Origin: Hydra vulgaris
Lineage: Eukaryota; Cnidaria; Hydrozoa; Anthoathecata; Hydridae
DNA length: 64,000 nucleotides
Reading direction: 5' to 3'
Assembly: GCF_038396675.1 (NCBI RefSeq)
Contig: NC_088920.1
Coordinates: forward strand, 67,848,501-67,912,500
Part shown: one piece after another, positions 31,788 through 48,686 of the stretch
Layout: each line of letters begins with the position of its first letter
Numbering within the stretch: position 1 is the stretch's first letter
Made by a program: the position numbers and the translations under genes
Notes under the pieces: generated by a model
What the model saw: only the letters and a program-made list of their open reading frames with translations
Told to the model about the DNA's origin: nothing
Database searches by the model: none

Positions 31788-32070
31788 GTTCAAATAATGT
31801 TTACATTAACTACCCTTTTTAAAAAAACATTTTAAAAAAATAGCATAAGTAATCGTTTCTAAAGAATTCTTTTTATAATAGTGTCAGCAAATTCCACAAA
31901 TGTGTGAAAATTTACAGTAGTTAAGACATTTGCAACTTCCTGTAATTTAATTTTTGGTATAAATTAAAGTTTTATTAATTTGATCATCCATTTCTGATGA
32001 ATCTTTGTTGATGAAACACAGTGTTTAATGTAAAAAAAATTTTGTTAAGTGTTTTTCTACTACTAATATA

Positions 32071-32212
<142 letters not shown>

Positions 32213-32337
32213 TTACCTATAATAAAACTGAACTTAACTGTTTCATTATTATTATATTTTTATTATTACAGTTTTGGGGTCTTAAGTTACATCCATGAAT
32301 GTTCATCAGTGAGATGTGAGCAAAGAACACTTCATTA

Positions 32338-32571
32338 GACCGGGTGAATAAAAAAAAGCGAAAGCTTTTACGCAGTTATTTGGTCATTATTACGTGAATA
32401 AAAATTTCAGCAATTTTCCTTAAGTTTTTATTTGCTTAAAGCTGAGCAATTACTGGACAAATTGCTTCACTTTACGTGAATAAAATTTTGCGCAAAACTG
32501 TTGAAGTTTTTAGTCACGTAAAACTGACCAATTACTAAGTAAAACTATTGCTTTTTTTTATTCACCCGGTC
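32338..32571. mobile_element. TA-flanked MITE, 234 bp
   Basis: The ends are GACCGGGTGAATAAAAAAAA (32338-) and its inverted copy ending at 32571. Similarity extends about 50 bp, to TTGGTC. TA flanks both sides (32336-32337, 32572-32573). No coding capacity. Confidence 0.85.
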
Positions 32572-33204
32572 TATTGCACTGATTAATAGTATCCTTACAA
32601 TTTATGCTTAGAGTTATTTTTATAATGCTCAATTTTTTTTATTCTAATTTTTTTTTTAATATTGTTTTTAAAAAAAAATTTCATTTAAAGTTTTTACAGC
32701 AGTTGAAAAAGAGCTGCTTATTTCTGGAGGAAAACTTAAATAAAAAATTACTAATAACGCAATAATTAGTTAGATACGAAAAACATTATACATATATTTG
32801 TTGTTTTTTTATCTCTTTATAAAGAACATTTTATATGTATTTTTATTTAGCGTTAATAGTATAAAATAAGTATTTTACAATCAATAAAATTAACTTAAAT
32901 AAGTATTTTACAATCAATAAAATAAACTTAAAAATGTTTAGTTCTGCTGCTTTTCGATTAAATTTGAAAGCAATGATGGTTATCATGTACAATGTTTACT
33001 TAAATTTTATAGCAGAAAACTAGTATCCAAAGGTAACACGAAAATTAAGAAGACTGTTTGGAATATAATTCCAATGGTGATTGGCACCAATATAGAGAAG
33101 ACAATTGATTGGTCTGGAGCAAACAATAAGCTTGCTTTGAAAGCAATGCTAATAAAGTTGTTGGTAAAAACAAATTTCATTGTATATATAACATTTGTAT
33201 ATAT
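32572..33204. repeat. Non-coding, with a 33-bp tandem duplication
   Basis: The unit AAGTATTTTACAATCAATAA plus 13 bp starts at 32868 and is repeated from 32901. The rest is AT-rich without a recognisable gene. Confidence 0.7.
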
Positions 33205-33670
33205 GTATATTAGGGTGATTGAAAAAGCAGCTTTTTAAATAGTCTGCTCCTCAACCCTAAATGTGTTCTATATAATCAAAAAATACAAGATGAAAATTTT
33301 GATATAGATACTAGTACTCAAATATGCAATATTAAATAAAGGTTTCAAAAAAAGTAATCATTTTATATAAAAATTGTTATTTCAATAAAAACTATGGTTT
33401 TTTGACTAAAAATAAAAGTCAATATTTAGTTTCTTAATATTAATTATTTTTAAATTTTTTTATATAAAATCGTTATTATTTTTTAAATTTTTTATTTAGT
33501 TTTTGCATCTTTTTAGTACCAGGTTGACATAATTTAAAAAAAGATTTTTTCGATATTATTATGAACTCGTCTTATGTTTAAGGGTCTTATGAAAATATTC
33601 TTTTAAATTTTATATCTAGTTTTACTTTATTCTATAGAATAGGGTTTAGGTGCGGAGTATTTTAAAAAAA
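33205..33670. mobile_element. Foldback MITE with TTAGGGTG-type end
   Basis: Starts TATTAGGGTGATTGAAAAAG. The stretch at 33235-33280 (TCTGCTCCTCAACCCTAAA) is imperfectly inverted at 33630-33668 (TTTAGGTGCGGAGTA). The internal GTACCAGGTTGA at about 33518 is shared with the elements at 38850 and 54148. Confidence 0.55.
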
Positions 33671-34149
33671 TTGTTTTTAAAATAGCCTAACGTTTATTGT
33701 GCATTTTAGTTTAATTATTTACTATTGTATATATAAATATATCCTATATATACAATGTTGTCACACATTATAGTTTAACTTTGTGTTATTTAGATGCTGT
33801 GAAATTAAAAGCTTTGAACTCAGGAGCATCAGGAGATGAGTTTGAACATTAACTGAAAGATATTTTCAGCTTTCCAAAGATCGAAATGGTGGACGAAAAG
33901 CTCGAGAGGAACGTAACAATTTAAACTACTAATGACATTTTTATTTACATTTTCATTATTTTTTAACACATTTTTGGTTGGCAATAAATTTCGAAAATAC
34001 TTATTTACTTTTGTCGATATAAGTTTCGAAAAGTACATATTTGTTTGAATAATTTTGTATAACACATTTGTACAAAAACGGCTAATAATAACGTGCTAGT
34101 GTATGAGTTAGTAACGCAACGCTTTAGTGCTGACACGCGACCACGAATG
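33671..34149. other. Non-coding spacer
   Basis: AT-rich with no supported gene or element. Confidence 0.4.
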
Positions 34150-34400
34150 AATGTTGGAAAATGATAAAGGATCAGTCTGGGTAACAGATAATGATCCGGT
34201 GCTGGAAAGCAATTGCGAGCCAGCACTGCCAAACGATCCCGGGTCAGTGTTGGCTAATGATCGCAGCTCAATGCTGTCGAAAAATGGCAGGGCAATGCTG
34301 GCTCATGACTAATGGGCCAATGCTGGTCCAGTGGCCGTTCGATATAGGCCCGCAATCGACGGCCGTCATTGCGCCATAGTCGCAGGCGAAACTGGGCCGC
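34150..34400. repeat. GC-richer degenerate minisatellite (CAATGCTGG core)
   Basis: Units of roughly 30 bp with the core CAATGCTGGC or CAGTGTTGGC and linkers such as GATCCCGGGT recur about six times in an otherwise AT-rich region. Similar repeats occur inside cnidarian transposons; no TIR was identified here. Confidence 0.6.
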
Positions 34401-34519
34401 TAGCTAGAGGCTGTCTGGGATTTTACCCTATTGGTAAAAATGTAAAAAATTATATAAAAACGAAATATGAGGCCAGCAAGACAGTTTAACAACATTTTAG
34501 TTTCTTAACGACTTATATC

Positions 34520-34975
34520 GCCCATACCTCAATACGTTAAGTCTTAAATTGATATATTTTGGACGAATTCACTGTCTCATAAATTATGCAAGCATATCAT
34601 GGGCAAGAACGCAACCAACTAAACTCCAAAAAATTTATAGACTACAAAAACACGCTTGCCGAATCATATATTCTAAACACAAAAAAGAACATGCTAAACC
34701 ACTTATGAAAGATATGAAAATGATGGATGTGTTTGAAATAAATACTTGTTAGCATCTAATTTTTATTTAAAGATATTACAACAACCTCTTACCAGAAAAC
34801 TTTAACAACTAGTTTAAAAAAAATTTAAATGAAAATTATAATCTAAGATCAAATGTAAACAAGAATTATAAATTGCCTCGGAATTTGTTCCATCAAATTC
34901 TCAGAATATTGTACATCTTATCGAGGACCCAAATTATGGAATGACTGTTAAAAGGAATATATACTTAGGGTCAAG
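34520..34975 (+). pseudogene. Non-LTR retrotransposon 3' coding relic
   Basis: Plus-strand reading LINYASISWARTQPTKLQKI, RLQKHACRIIYSKHKKEHAK, then, after stops, NNLLPENFNN and YRGPKLWNDC at about 34918-34950. This is the usual C-terminal end of CR1/L2-type reverse transcriptase proteins (NYA-WAST, LQKHA-RII, RGPKLWN). 5' truncated and frameshifted. Confidence 0.7.
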
Positions 34976-35800
34976 TCATTAAATTTGTGTATTCAAAATT
35001 AATAAAATTTCAAAATGTGATTATAAAAAAAACTTACATTTTTAGTAATTGTTTGACTATTTTAACGTTTAATTTTTCTTCGTTTGTGTATATTTTTTGT
35101 TTTCTTTTTGTTTATTTTTTATTTTATTATTTTGACTATTTTAACGGTAACTTTATACCATTACGATATAGTATTTAAGTTTTTATAAAGAGCCTCTATG
35201 AAAAGGTTGTGATAATGTTTTGTTTCCGTATCTTCTTTGAGCCCCTCTTTGCTTTAACTTTATTTTAATTTTTATGCAATTTTCAGTATTTAATTATGTA
35301 TTCTCTTCTATTGTATATGTAATAAAACGATTTGTAAAAAAAATTTTTATACGATGTTATACAGAAAAGAAAAAAAATATATATTAGTTCATTTACATTC
35401 TTTATTGAAGTAAGAAGAAGAAATATGAAAACTTATTTTTTAAGTTTGCTTTTTTTCAAAGTGTTTTTCAATAAAACCCTAAAAAATGCCCTACCTTTTT
35501 TTTAACACTTACCTTTACACAAGCAAAAAGACACAAGGCCTCACTAAGCCGCACTTTAAATTTTACTCTCATATATAGATAAAAATTTACAACCAAATTT
35601 TCTGAGCTCAACTGAGCGCAGTAGGTGCTAGTCTTTTTATTATAAATGATATCCAATCCTTTACTTTGCTTTAATATATTAAAGAAGACGTTTTTAAAAT
35701 ATTAAAGATAGAACTCTTTTAATCATTTAAAACTTGTTTAAATCTTTTTAAAATAGCACTTCAAATGTTATTGTGAAAAGTTATAAAACATTTTATGAAG
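34976..35800. other. Non-coding spacer
   Basis: AT-rich; it may include the 3' untranslated region of the LINE relic. AATAAAA occurs near 35320. Nothing else recognised. Confidence 0.4.
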
Positions 35801-36209
35801 GAGGATGGGAATAAATAAGGCTTTGGAGGCTGGGAACAAATAAGTCCTAAAATTTCATCCCTCTTCCTCACCCCAAACTTGAGGGCAACAAATTGATAAA
35901 AATTGTTTTTGTACTATTCTCAACTTGACTTATATTCATCGATAAATTTTAAGTTTCATAGCATTATCTTTCAGCGTTCAAAAACTATAACCATATCAAA
36001 TGTGTAACCATCTCAAATTGAGAGGGATTTAAACGATGGTTATAATTTTTGAACGCTGAAAGATAATACTATGAAATTTAAAAATTATTGATGAATATAA
36101 ATCTAGTTGAGAATAGTACACACGTTTGGGGTTGGTAGGGAAAAGAAGGTATTTGGTAATTGGGAAGATAGGGGTAAAGAAATTTGGAGGTTTATTTGTT
36201 CCCATCCTC
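35801..36209. mobile_element. Foldback MITE, about 409 bp
   Basis: The ends are GAGGATGGGAATAAATAAGG (35801-) and inverted GAGGATGGGAACAAATAAAC (to 36209). Arms run about 180 bp on each side with scattered mismatches, including ATTATCTTTCAGCGTTCAAA on both; the loop is near 36000-36036. Confidence 0.8.
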
Positions 36210-36647
36210 AAATTGTCGCAATTTTTTGCAAAGTATCATTGTTTGACATAAGTATAAACATACAAATCTCAAACACCAAAAAAATGCATGATCCGTCACT
36301 AAATTAAATATTTATAGTGTGTATTTATGTATGCAAAAAGTTTTTATTTATGTAAAAAGAAGAGTTTAGTTTAGTAAAGAGAAATTTGTTTGTTTTTGAG
36401 AAGAAAAAAAATTTTAATTTTTTGTTGTGTTAAAAGCGAGAAAATTATATTATCTAGTTTTAATACTGTCTAAATAACTTTTCTAAAATGCCATTTTCAT
36501 CTAAAAAATTGTACTTAAAATGTGTCAAATGTGTTTTGTTCATTTAAATAACGCCTATAAAATGAAAAAAATAATAATAATAAGTACATATAATAAATAA
36601 AAATCACGAAAATTTCTTGACAACTGATGACAACACCTTCTGTGCAA
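36210..36647. other. Non-coding spacer
   Basis: AT-rich; no feature recognised. Confidence 0.4.
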
Positions 36648-37018
36648 TAATAACCACTCCTGAAGACCAAATACGGCTAGATTTAATTTCCCTGATATCA
36701 ATTATTTATATTTAGACATACAACATATATGTAATTGAAAAAACATTGGGATATTCTGGGACCACCCTTGACTACCCCTAAAATGACCACTCCTAAAAAC
36801 CGAACATGCCTAGTTTCAAATTCTCTGATCGCGATTACTTATATTCTGACATACAACAAGTCCCATCTAATTGAAAAACATCGGGATATCTCAGGACCAC
36901 CCTTGACCATCACTAAAATAACCATTAGAACGGTCATGACCACTTCAAAAGACCAAATATGCCTAAGTTTAAATTCTCTGACCGCAGTTAACTATATTTA
37001 GATATACACCATGCCCAA
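36648..37018. repeat. Tandem satellite, 133-153-bp unit, about 2.5 copies
   Basis: The landmark GCCTAG or GGCTAG starts at 36675, 36808 and 36961, and CATCGGGATAT or CATTGGGATAT and GGACCACCCTTGAC recur in step. The second interval is 20 bp longer owing to an insertion. Diverged copies, no coding. Confidence 0.75.
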
Positions 37019-37029
37019 TCTAGTTTTGC

Positions 37030-37200
37030 AATTTTTTGAGTTCGGATTTCTAGGTTTTGAGCTCAGTCTTAAAACCTAGAGGTCCGAGGTTCGATGCTGG
37101 CTTTAGCCCAACAAGCGACAAATCGACAATGCTCTCCCGCGGTGCTCTATGAAAAGACCGTAAGGACTTCTGAAACACTTAAATAACTTCAACCACACAA
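37030..37200 (+). mobile_element. tRNA-derived SINE, copy 1 (5' diverged)
   Basis: Contains the B-box-like GGTTCGATGC at about 37088, then the family body AGCCCAACAAGCGAC, GGTGCTCTATGAAAAGA and GTAAGGACTTCTG shared with the copy at 44032. The A-box half is degraded. The tail is A-rich. Confidence 0.7.
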
Positions 37201-38849
37201 AAAAAAGAATTTCTTATTATGTTTGTACAATGAAAGTTTTAGCATAAAAAATGAGTGACAAAATATCAATTCGATCATAAACTGATAATTTAATTATTTA
37301 TTATAAACGTTTTTTTTTTCAAAATGAATTTTTTTGCCTATAGCATAGAAATGAATTTTTCAATTTTCCGTTATAAATACGAAACTAAAAAAAATATTTT
37401 TCGCCAAAATATAACATGTCGGGTCTAAAAAAAAGTGTAATTTAAAAGAAGTTTTAATCTAAAAGAAGTGTATATAATTATTTCATGAATAACAATCTAT
37501 TTTTACCTTCTTAAGAAAGATATTGTTAACAAACGTCTTAAAAAAAAATTAAAAAAAGTGCCTTTTGTAATTTTTTTTTTTAAATGTTAGTTTTTTTTTA
37601 AATTTTTTTAAATGTTTTTTTTTTCAATTTTTAAAAATTGATTTTTATTTAAAAGCTTATTTGTTGCAAGGTTTTGAAATTTTCTAAATATTAGGTGATC
37701 CAGTTTATGCCAAGTTGGTGATCAAACTTTTTTTTTAGTTTTCTCTTTGAAAGACTATATACACTGCCAAAACAAACAATTACTATTTTAATACAATAAT
37801 TCAAGTTCCAAGAATTTAATTAGAATGCGCTTTTGGTTACCTTGAAGCACTATGGACCATACAATTGGGAAAAAAATTGACCTTAAACTAGAAAACCATC
37901 CACTGCTAGATATGCTTGTTTTGTTCTTTATAACTGTTGTGAGACAAAAGGTATAAGAGAACATGAAGAACTTGTTAAGTAATATATTTACAAAAAAGGA
38001 TGGTCTTAACTTTTTTACAATTAAGCAAATATATTACTAAGTGCTAGAAATGATGAAAAATCATTCTGATCAGGGTAAAGAAGCTTATTAGTATAGACAA
38101 ATCAGTTTGTTTTTTTTTACAAGAAAATAAAAAAGTAGTAAATCAACACTGATGTCTTCTTGATCATTACCAATTTCTATTTTTACTGATATTTTATTAA
38201 ATTTTCATTTGGTGAAGACAAGTTATTGTTTACAGCAGTTCAATTTTTAAAATTATAGATTTCTTCTAAGCTGAACCACTGTTTATTCTCATAAGAAATC
38301 AAATTGTTCTAAAATATTCACTGAAGTCACTGAATTGATAAATTCACTTATTTTACTAATTTTTTCTTATTTCGTTTACGTTAGGTATTTGAAACCAACT
38401 TTTTTATTTAATATTTTCTTTTGCTTGATCATTTTCATTTTCGTACATTTCATTTATGCACAGAGGGCTTGTTACACATTTAGAATCAAACAAGACTTAT
38501 TTACTTATTTAAATGCTAGACAGTTCAACATGTGAGACCGTAATATCGATAAAACACGGCTAAAGAAAAAAGATTTGACATTTTATGCGTACAAAATAGT
38601 TTGAGGTGTATGATCTGCCATCGTTCAACCGATGACTTAAAATACGATAAATTTTTATTTGTTTATTGGAAAAAGTAAAACTACAGCCATAGTACGACAA
38701 TATTTTTTTGAGATATCTATTTTTAGCGAAAACTGGATTCAAAAATTAAGGTCATTTATAGTCTAAATAATTTTGAAAGTATTTAGTGTTCTTTTTGATT
38801 TAATAACAAAATCAGTTTTAGCATTTTATTATCTTAACAGTATGCATAA
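37201..38849. other. Long non-coding stretch
   Basis: Very AT-rich with long T and A runs (37310-37690). No coding, TIR or RNA gene could be supported. Confidence 0.4.
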
Positions 38850-39440
38850 TAGGGTGGAGCGATTTTGAAAATTTTTGAAATTTGATTTGCCTGAGCAGCA
38901 AATCAATATCTTTTGGTGAAAAAAGAACCTTACTCTTTTTTTTTTAGTTTAGATGAGTTCTTTAGGTTCCTCTTTGGATTCTAAATTTTTGATGGGTCCT
39001 AATATTGTTTAATTTTTTTTTCTAAACTATATCAAATTAATACTTAAAAGAAGCAAAATAGTATGCTGATTTTGAAAATAATATTTGTTTTTATTAAAAA
39101 ATTAAAATTAAAAAAGTAGAGTTGTTTTTTTCATTAAAAACCCCCGTCCTCAACAAAACGGGGGTTTTAAGGAATATTTTTTTTACTAAAAAATTTTTTT
39201 AATAAAATTATTATTTATGAAACAAGCATTTTTTTCTGCTTTTTTTGAGTCCAAGGTTGATATGGTTTAGAAAAAAAAAATTCAAAAATATTAGGACCTG
39301 TCAAGAATTTAAATTCCAAAGAGGACCCTCAAGATCTCATCAAAGTCAAAAAATATTTTTTTACTTTTATCTTATAATTAATAGACATTGATTCGTGTCT
39401 CAGTAATATTGGTTTTTAAACTCTTTTTTTTTTTGCTATG
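38850..39440. mobile_element. Foldback element with a GC-clamped central hairpin
   Basis: 38945-39110 is imperfectly inverted at 39190-39360 (AGGTTCCTCTTTGGATTCTA against AGGGTCCTCTTTGGAATTTA, and GGGTCCTAATATT against AGGTCCTAATATT). The centre is the hairpin AAAACCCCCGT/ACGGGGGTTTT at about 39138-39169. AGGGTGGAGCG at 38852 may be one terminus; the other is unclear. Confidence 0.65.
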
Positions 39441-40404
39441 AAAATAATGCATAATTTTGAATGGTAAGTGTTTTGAATGTTTTGAATGGTTTGATAACTT
39501 TGAATGCGTTGATCACACAAAAATTATGCTTCCCACCAAAAAAGTTAACTTTTAGGGAAAAAAAAATTTCGTTTTAGCACACGTCAATTTTCAAGACGGA
39601 AATATGAGTTTCAAAATTAGTTTATTTTTTTGTATAACCTTTTTTTGTATTACCATTAAATAAAACATTTTTAAAAAAGTACTGTCGCAGACTTATTAAG
39701 TAAAATTTGGGTCGTTTCCAAACCATTAAAATTTCAATTTCTATAAATTTTTTTTATTATTATATTTGTAGTTTTAAATAATAACGGTCTTTTTATTGTT
39801 ACTTTAGTTAAAGACCCCGCGCGATGGAAACGTTGAAGCGATTCTGTAGAGCTGTAAAGCGAATATTTTTTTATATCTTTAAATGTGTTCATACCTTAAT
39901 ATGGACACATTTAAAAATGAAATGATTGTAAAATTATCAAAACATTTAGAATATAATATTAGACTAAAACGCTTAATAATTTATATAAATATAAGAAAAA
40001 GTTAACAAAGTATTTTGGCATATTAGAGAAAAATGTACACATCTAAATGTTTATATTTTTCTGTAAATCAATCAATCAATGCAAAAATATTTTTTAATTT
40101 TTTTTTTTTTAATATTTAAATAGATTGTTGTTATACAGTTAGTTTAATATTTTGTTTTGATGATATTCAATCATAACAAATTACCACAATTTTCCAATAT
40201 AAAATTTGTTTTATTGCAACATGTTTCGACATAAAATTTATTAATTAAAATAACTCTTCATTCTGCATTGCAATCAAATTTTTGTATCACATTTTTTGTT
40301 AGTTTTACTTTTATTCTCGTATGATTTAGATCAGGGTTAAAGTTATAATTAGGGTTTGACCCTAGGTACAATAGAATTTAATCCTAGGTGCCTTAGGTTT
40401 AAGA
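39441..40404. other. Non-coding spacer
   Basis: AT-rich; no feature recognised. Confidence 0.4.
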
Positions 40405-40588
40405 CAGTGTTGGATTAAGGGAGGTTTGGGGGTTATAACCCTGGGCCCTGCAGTATCGGGCGCCCCAATTTAAAATAAAAGATTCTTTTAAAAGAAACTT
40501 TGAAAATAAAATCTTTGATTAGTGACATGGAAAAGGGCTTTGTGTTTTAAAATAGCCCTGGGTCCCAAAAAGTCTCAATCTGCGACTG
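40405..40588. mobile_element. hAT-type MITE, 184 bp
   Basis: CAGTGTTGGATTAAG (40405-) is imperfectly inverted as CAGTCGCAGATTGAG (ending 40588). The flanking octamers GTTTAAGA and ATTTAAGC match at 6 of 8. The interior has the GGGCCCTG and GGGCGCCCC motifs common in such elements. Confidence 0.6.
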
Positions 40589-41320
40589 ATTTAAGCTCAA
40601 GTACAAAATATAAAAGATTTTAAAAACTACTTATTAGAGTAATTGGCTCTGAGAATAAACAATAAGATAAAATTAGTAAAACTTTTTATTCAAACAGTTA
40701 TAAATTACAGCACAACTTTTTAATATGATAATTAACTACTGTTATTACTAGTTACTGCTATTTTGTTTCACTCTTACGCTTTTACTTTGTTAAAAATAAT
40801 TTTTTCGTTCCTTGTAAACTGTTTCTAAAGAGGTTTTTAGAAGTGTAAATTGCATTTTTTGCGAATAGAGTTTGATAATTTCTTCGCGCCGTTTGGTAAT
40901 TCATTTGGGTCATTCACATGGTGAACCCTTCGCGCCAGTAACTTTATAAAATTAATTTTAGTTTAATAAAACGTATTCTTCACGAAAAATACGGGGGTTT
41001 TTTACTAAAACTTTGATAAAAAAAAACTGTATATATTGTTGCCAAATAAAAAAATTCTGAATTGAATACGAAATGACACCTGAAGGTGAAGTCAAATGAA
41101 TTTATATCTTTTTATATACGAAACAAATATAATACAACAATATCACCTCCGCTTTAAAAAAAAATAAGGTTATGGGTATTTAAAAAAAATGGTTTGAAAA
41201 AATAATCAGAATATGTTAACACGCGTGTTTTTTGTTTTTTTATTTTTTTCTTCAACATGATCAAAGTTAGATGGTATTGCAAGTTTTTTTCACTGACTTA
41301 TTTCCAAAACGTATACCATA
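40589..41320. other. Non-coding, downstream of the hydrolase gene
   Basis: AT-rich 3' flank of the gamma-glutamyl hydrolase gene; nothing else recognised. Confidence 0.4.
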
Positions 41321-41323
41321 TCT

Positions 41324-41329
41324 TTTATT
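41324..41329 (-). promoter_or_regulatory. Polyadenylation signal AATAAA
   Basis: AATAAA on the minus strand, 45 nt beyond the hydrolase stop codon; a plausible poly(A) signal. Confidence 0.6.
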
Positions 41330-41374
41330 TACAAACTAATCTCGTGTTACATTTTACAAAACCAAAATGTTTAC

Positions 41375-46711
<5,337 letters not shown>

Positions 46712-46720
46712 TTTTTTTTA

Positions 46721-46722
46721 CT
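46721..46722 (-). promoter_or_regulatory. Possible trans-splice acceptor upstream of the hydrolase ATG
   Basis: On the minus strand TTAATTTTAG lies 9 nt before the start codon. Hydra adds spliced leaders to many mRNAs, so this AG could be a leader acceptor. Inference only. Confidence 0.3.
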
Positions 46723-47611
46723 AAAATTAATAAAATTTTAAATAAGAAGTAGTAAAAATAATCTCCATGTTTTTTACATAAAACATTTTTCCTTAAGTGT
46801 TAAACATGAAATAAATGTCACCCGTATAAAGTGTCAAAGTTGTAGATCCTAGTACTCATTTGGGTGAGGCACATGGATTCTTTGCAAAGATTGTTGTGAA
46901 TTTAAAATTTATCATATTTATCGTTACTTTTTTATTTAATATTTAAATAGCACAATTAACTTTAAATGTATAAACTTTAATTGATCAAAGAAATTAGCAA
47001 CTTATTTACTAACAATACAAATTGAAGTCAACACAGAATGTAATTGTAGAAATCACAGAAAGTTCAACGTAAAAGTAATAGCAAGAATTACCAATTAAAA
47101 TAAAGATAACCAAAGCTTTTTGTCTAAATTTAAAAGACGGAAAACTTTTGTTTGTCAAAATGGTTCTTATGCTTTCTATGTCTATCTTTTGCAGTGCATA
47201 TATAATGAACTATATTAGATTGCAAAATGGAGAGTTGTAGTAAATTTATGTGAATTCTTAAAAAATAAATGAGACAATTATAGAGACCGAAACGTAAAAT
47301 ATCTTTAAACAATAAAACAGCAAAAAGTAAGCTGAATGTATTTGAATAAAGAAATTGGAGACAACTGCATATTATAAAAAATAATAAATAAATAAAAAAA
47401 ATAATAAATGAATAATTTAGGGGAAGACTATTTTACTTGAGATTATAATCTTGTTTCGCGACAACTTTCTGGTTTCGCGACACTTTTTTAAGAGTTTGCA
47501 AAACATTTTTTGATTCGACACTTCACAATTTTTGAAGATGTGTACATGAATTCCATCTTAAAGAAATAAGTTCAAATACTATCGAACACTTTTATATAGA
47601 ACTTATCATTA
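46723..47611. other. Non-coding 5' flank of the hydrolase gene
   Basis: AT-rich; no promoter motif that I would defend and no second gene. Confidence 0.4.
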
Positions 47612-47690
47612 TATCATACTCCCAAAAAACTTAGCATTACATCATACTCCCAAAAAAACATAGCACTACATCATACTCCCAAAAAGTTTA
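47612..47690. repeat. Short tandem repeat, three units of about 27 bp
   Basis: ATCATACTCCCAAAAA followed by a variable A-rich TAGCA linker occurs three times in a row. Confidence 0.8.
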
Positions 47691-48603
47691 AGTAAACGCA
47701 AAGACTTTGAGCTAATTTAAAACTTATCATATTTAGTGAAAAAATAATTTGATTATTTATTGTTGTACTTTTTTTATCGTTGTTTATTATTACTTTTATA
47801 TTAAAAATTTCAATTAAAATTTTATTCAACTTTTCAAACAAGTTTATCAGAAAATTGTCCTCAAGATATAATTATAGAGATCTTTATATCAATTGAACCT
47901 CAAGAAACTTATTTTATAAAAATTAATATAACATTTTTTTAAATAAGAAGATTTTCAAATGATAATGAATAAAGAGTTCTTTCAAGTAGTAGATACTTAA
48001 TGGACAATATTTCAATTTTTTTTTAGTACTTCAACTTTTTGTCTCTTACTAATCCGTCTTTTTTTTTTTTTTTTAAAAAAAAAAAAAGCAGTATAGAATA
48101 AATAATTGTTATTGTCACATTAAGACCTGCACGTTGTCGAGGTCTTAATGTGACAATAACTCAACGTTTTATAATTTATTCAATAAAATTTTAATTTACC
48201 ACAACATGGATTATAATTTATTATTTATTTATGTAGATATTATATTATAGCTTTTTATTTATTGGTTACATTCTCATTTCAAATTGAATTTTATTAAAAT
48301 AAAATCATTTATCATTTCTTCTGTTTTCTTACTTGCTAGCAACATAAATAAACTAGGAAATCTGAAACTCAAAGAGTTCTTCTACAAAATTAAGATATTT
48401 AAGAGATCACGCAATTTTTTTTCGGCAATAATGATGCTAAAGACAGTATATAAAAATAGTGGGTTCTTCTTTAGATTTCATGCCCTCGATTTACCTGCAG
48501 CATTTGGTTGTCTAAGGTCTGTATGCTTGAAAAAAATATGATTTATCACGGCAAGTTTAGCATATTTGAGTGAAAAAAGTTCTTTGAGACTTATGTTAAC
48601 TAA
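47691..48603. repeat. Non-coding stretch with a 21-bp-arm hairpin
   Basis: 48108-48128 and 48140-48160 are exact reverse complements (GTTATTGTCACATTAAGACC plus T) with the loop GCACGTTGTCG. An A/T homopolymer block precedes it at 48059-48087. No gene. Confidence 0.75.
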
Positions 48604-48686
48604 ATATTAGGCCAAATAAAAGTTTCTAAACAAAAAAAACTACTTTTTGTTTGGAAACATTTATTTGGTCTAATATTTATTTGGTC
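48604..48686. repeat. Imperfect hairpin, about 33-bp arms
   Basis: TATTAGGCCAAATAAAAGTT and its continuation are inverted as AATATTAGACCAAATAAATG; about four mismatches around a 7-nt loop. A second TTTGGTCTAATATT copy follows directly. Confidence 0.7.

Larger units (their letters stand above)
30070..32070. repeat. Large inverted repeat, 878-bp arms, 245-bp spacer
   Basis: 30070-30947 and 31193-32070 are inverted copies with very few differences: coordinates of matching bases sum to about 62,140 throughout. The spacer (30948-31192) is the part of the left Penelope-like copy missing from the right one. Confidence 0.9.

Noticed and set aside
33829..34232. Two overlapping minus-strand frames of 75-78 codons
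   Set aside because: No motif, no splice support, and they run into the CAATGCTGG minisatellite.
36735..37001. 88-codon plus-strand frame with an internal repeat
   Set aside because: A translation of the 133-153-bp satellite; the repeated protein blocks only mirror the DNA repeat.
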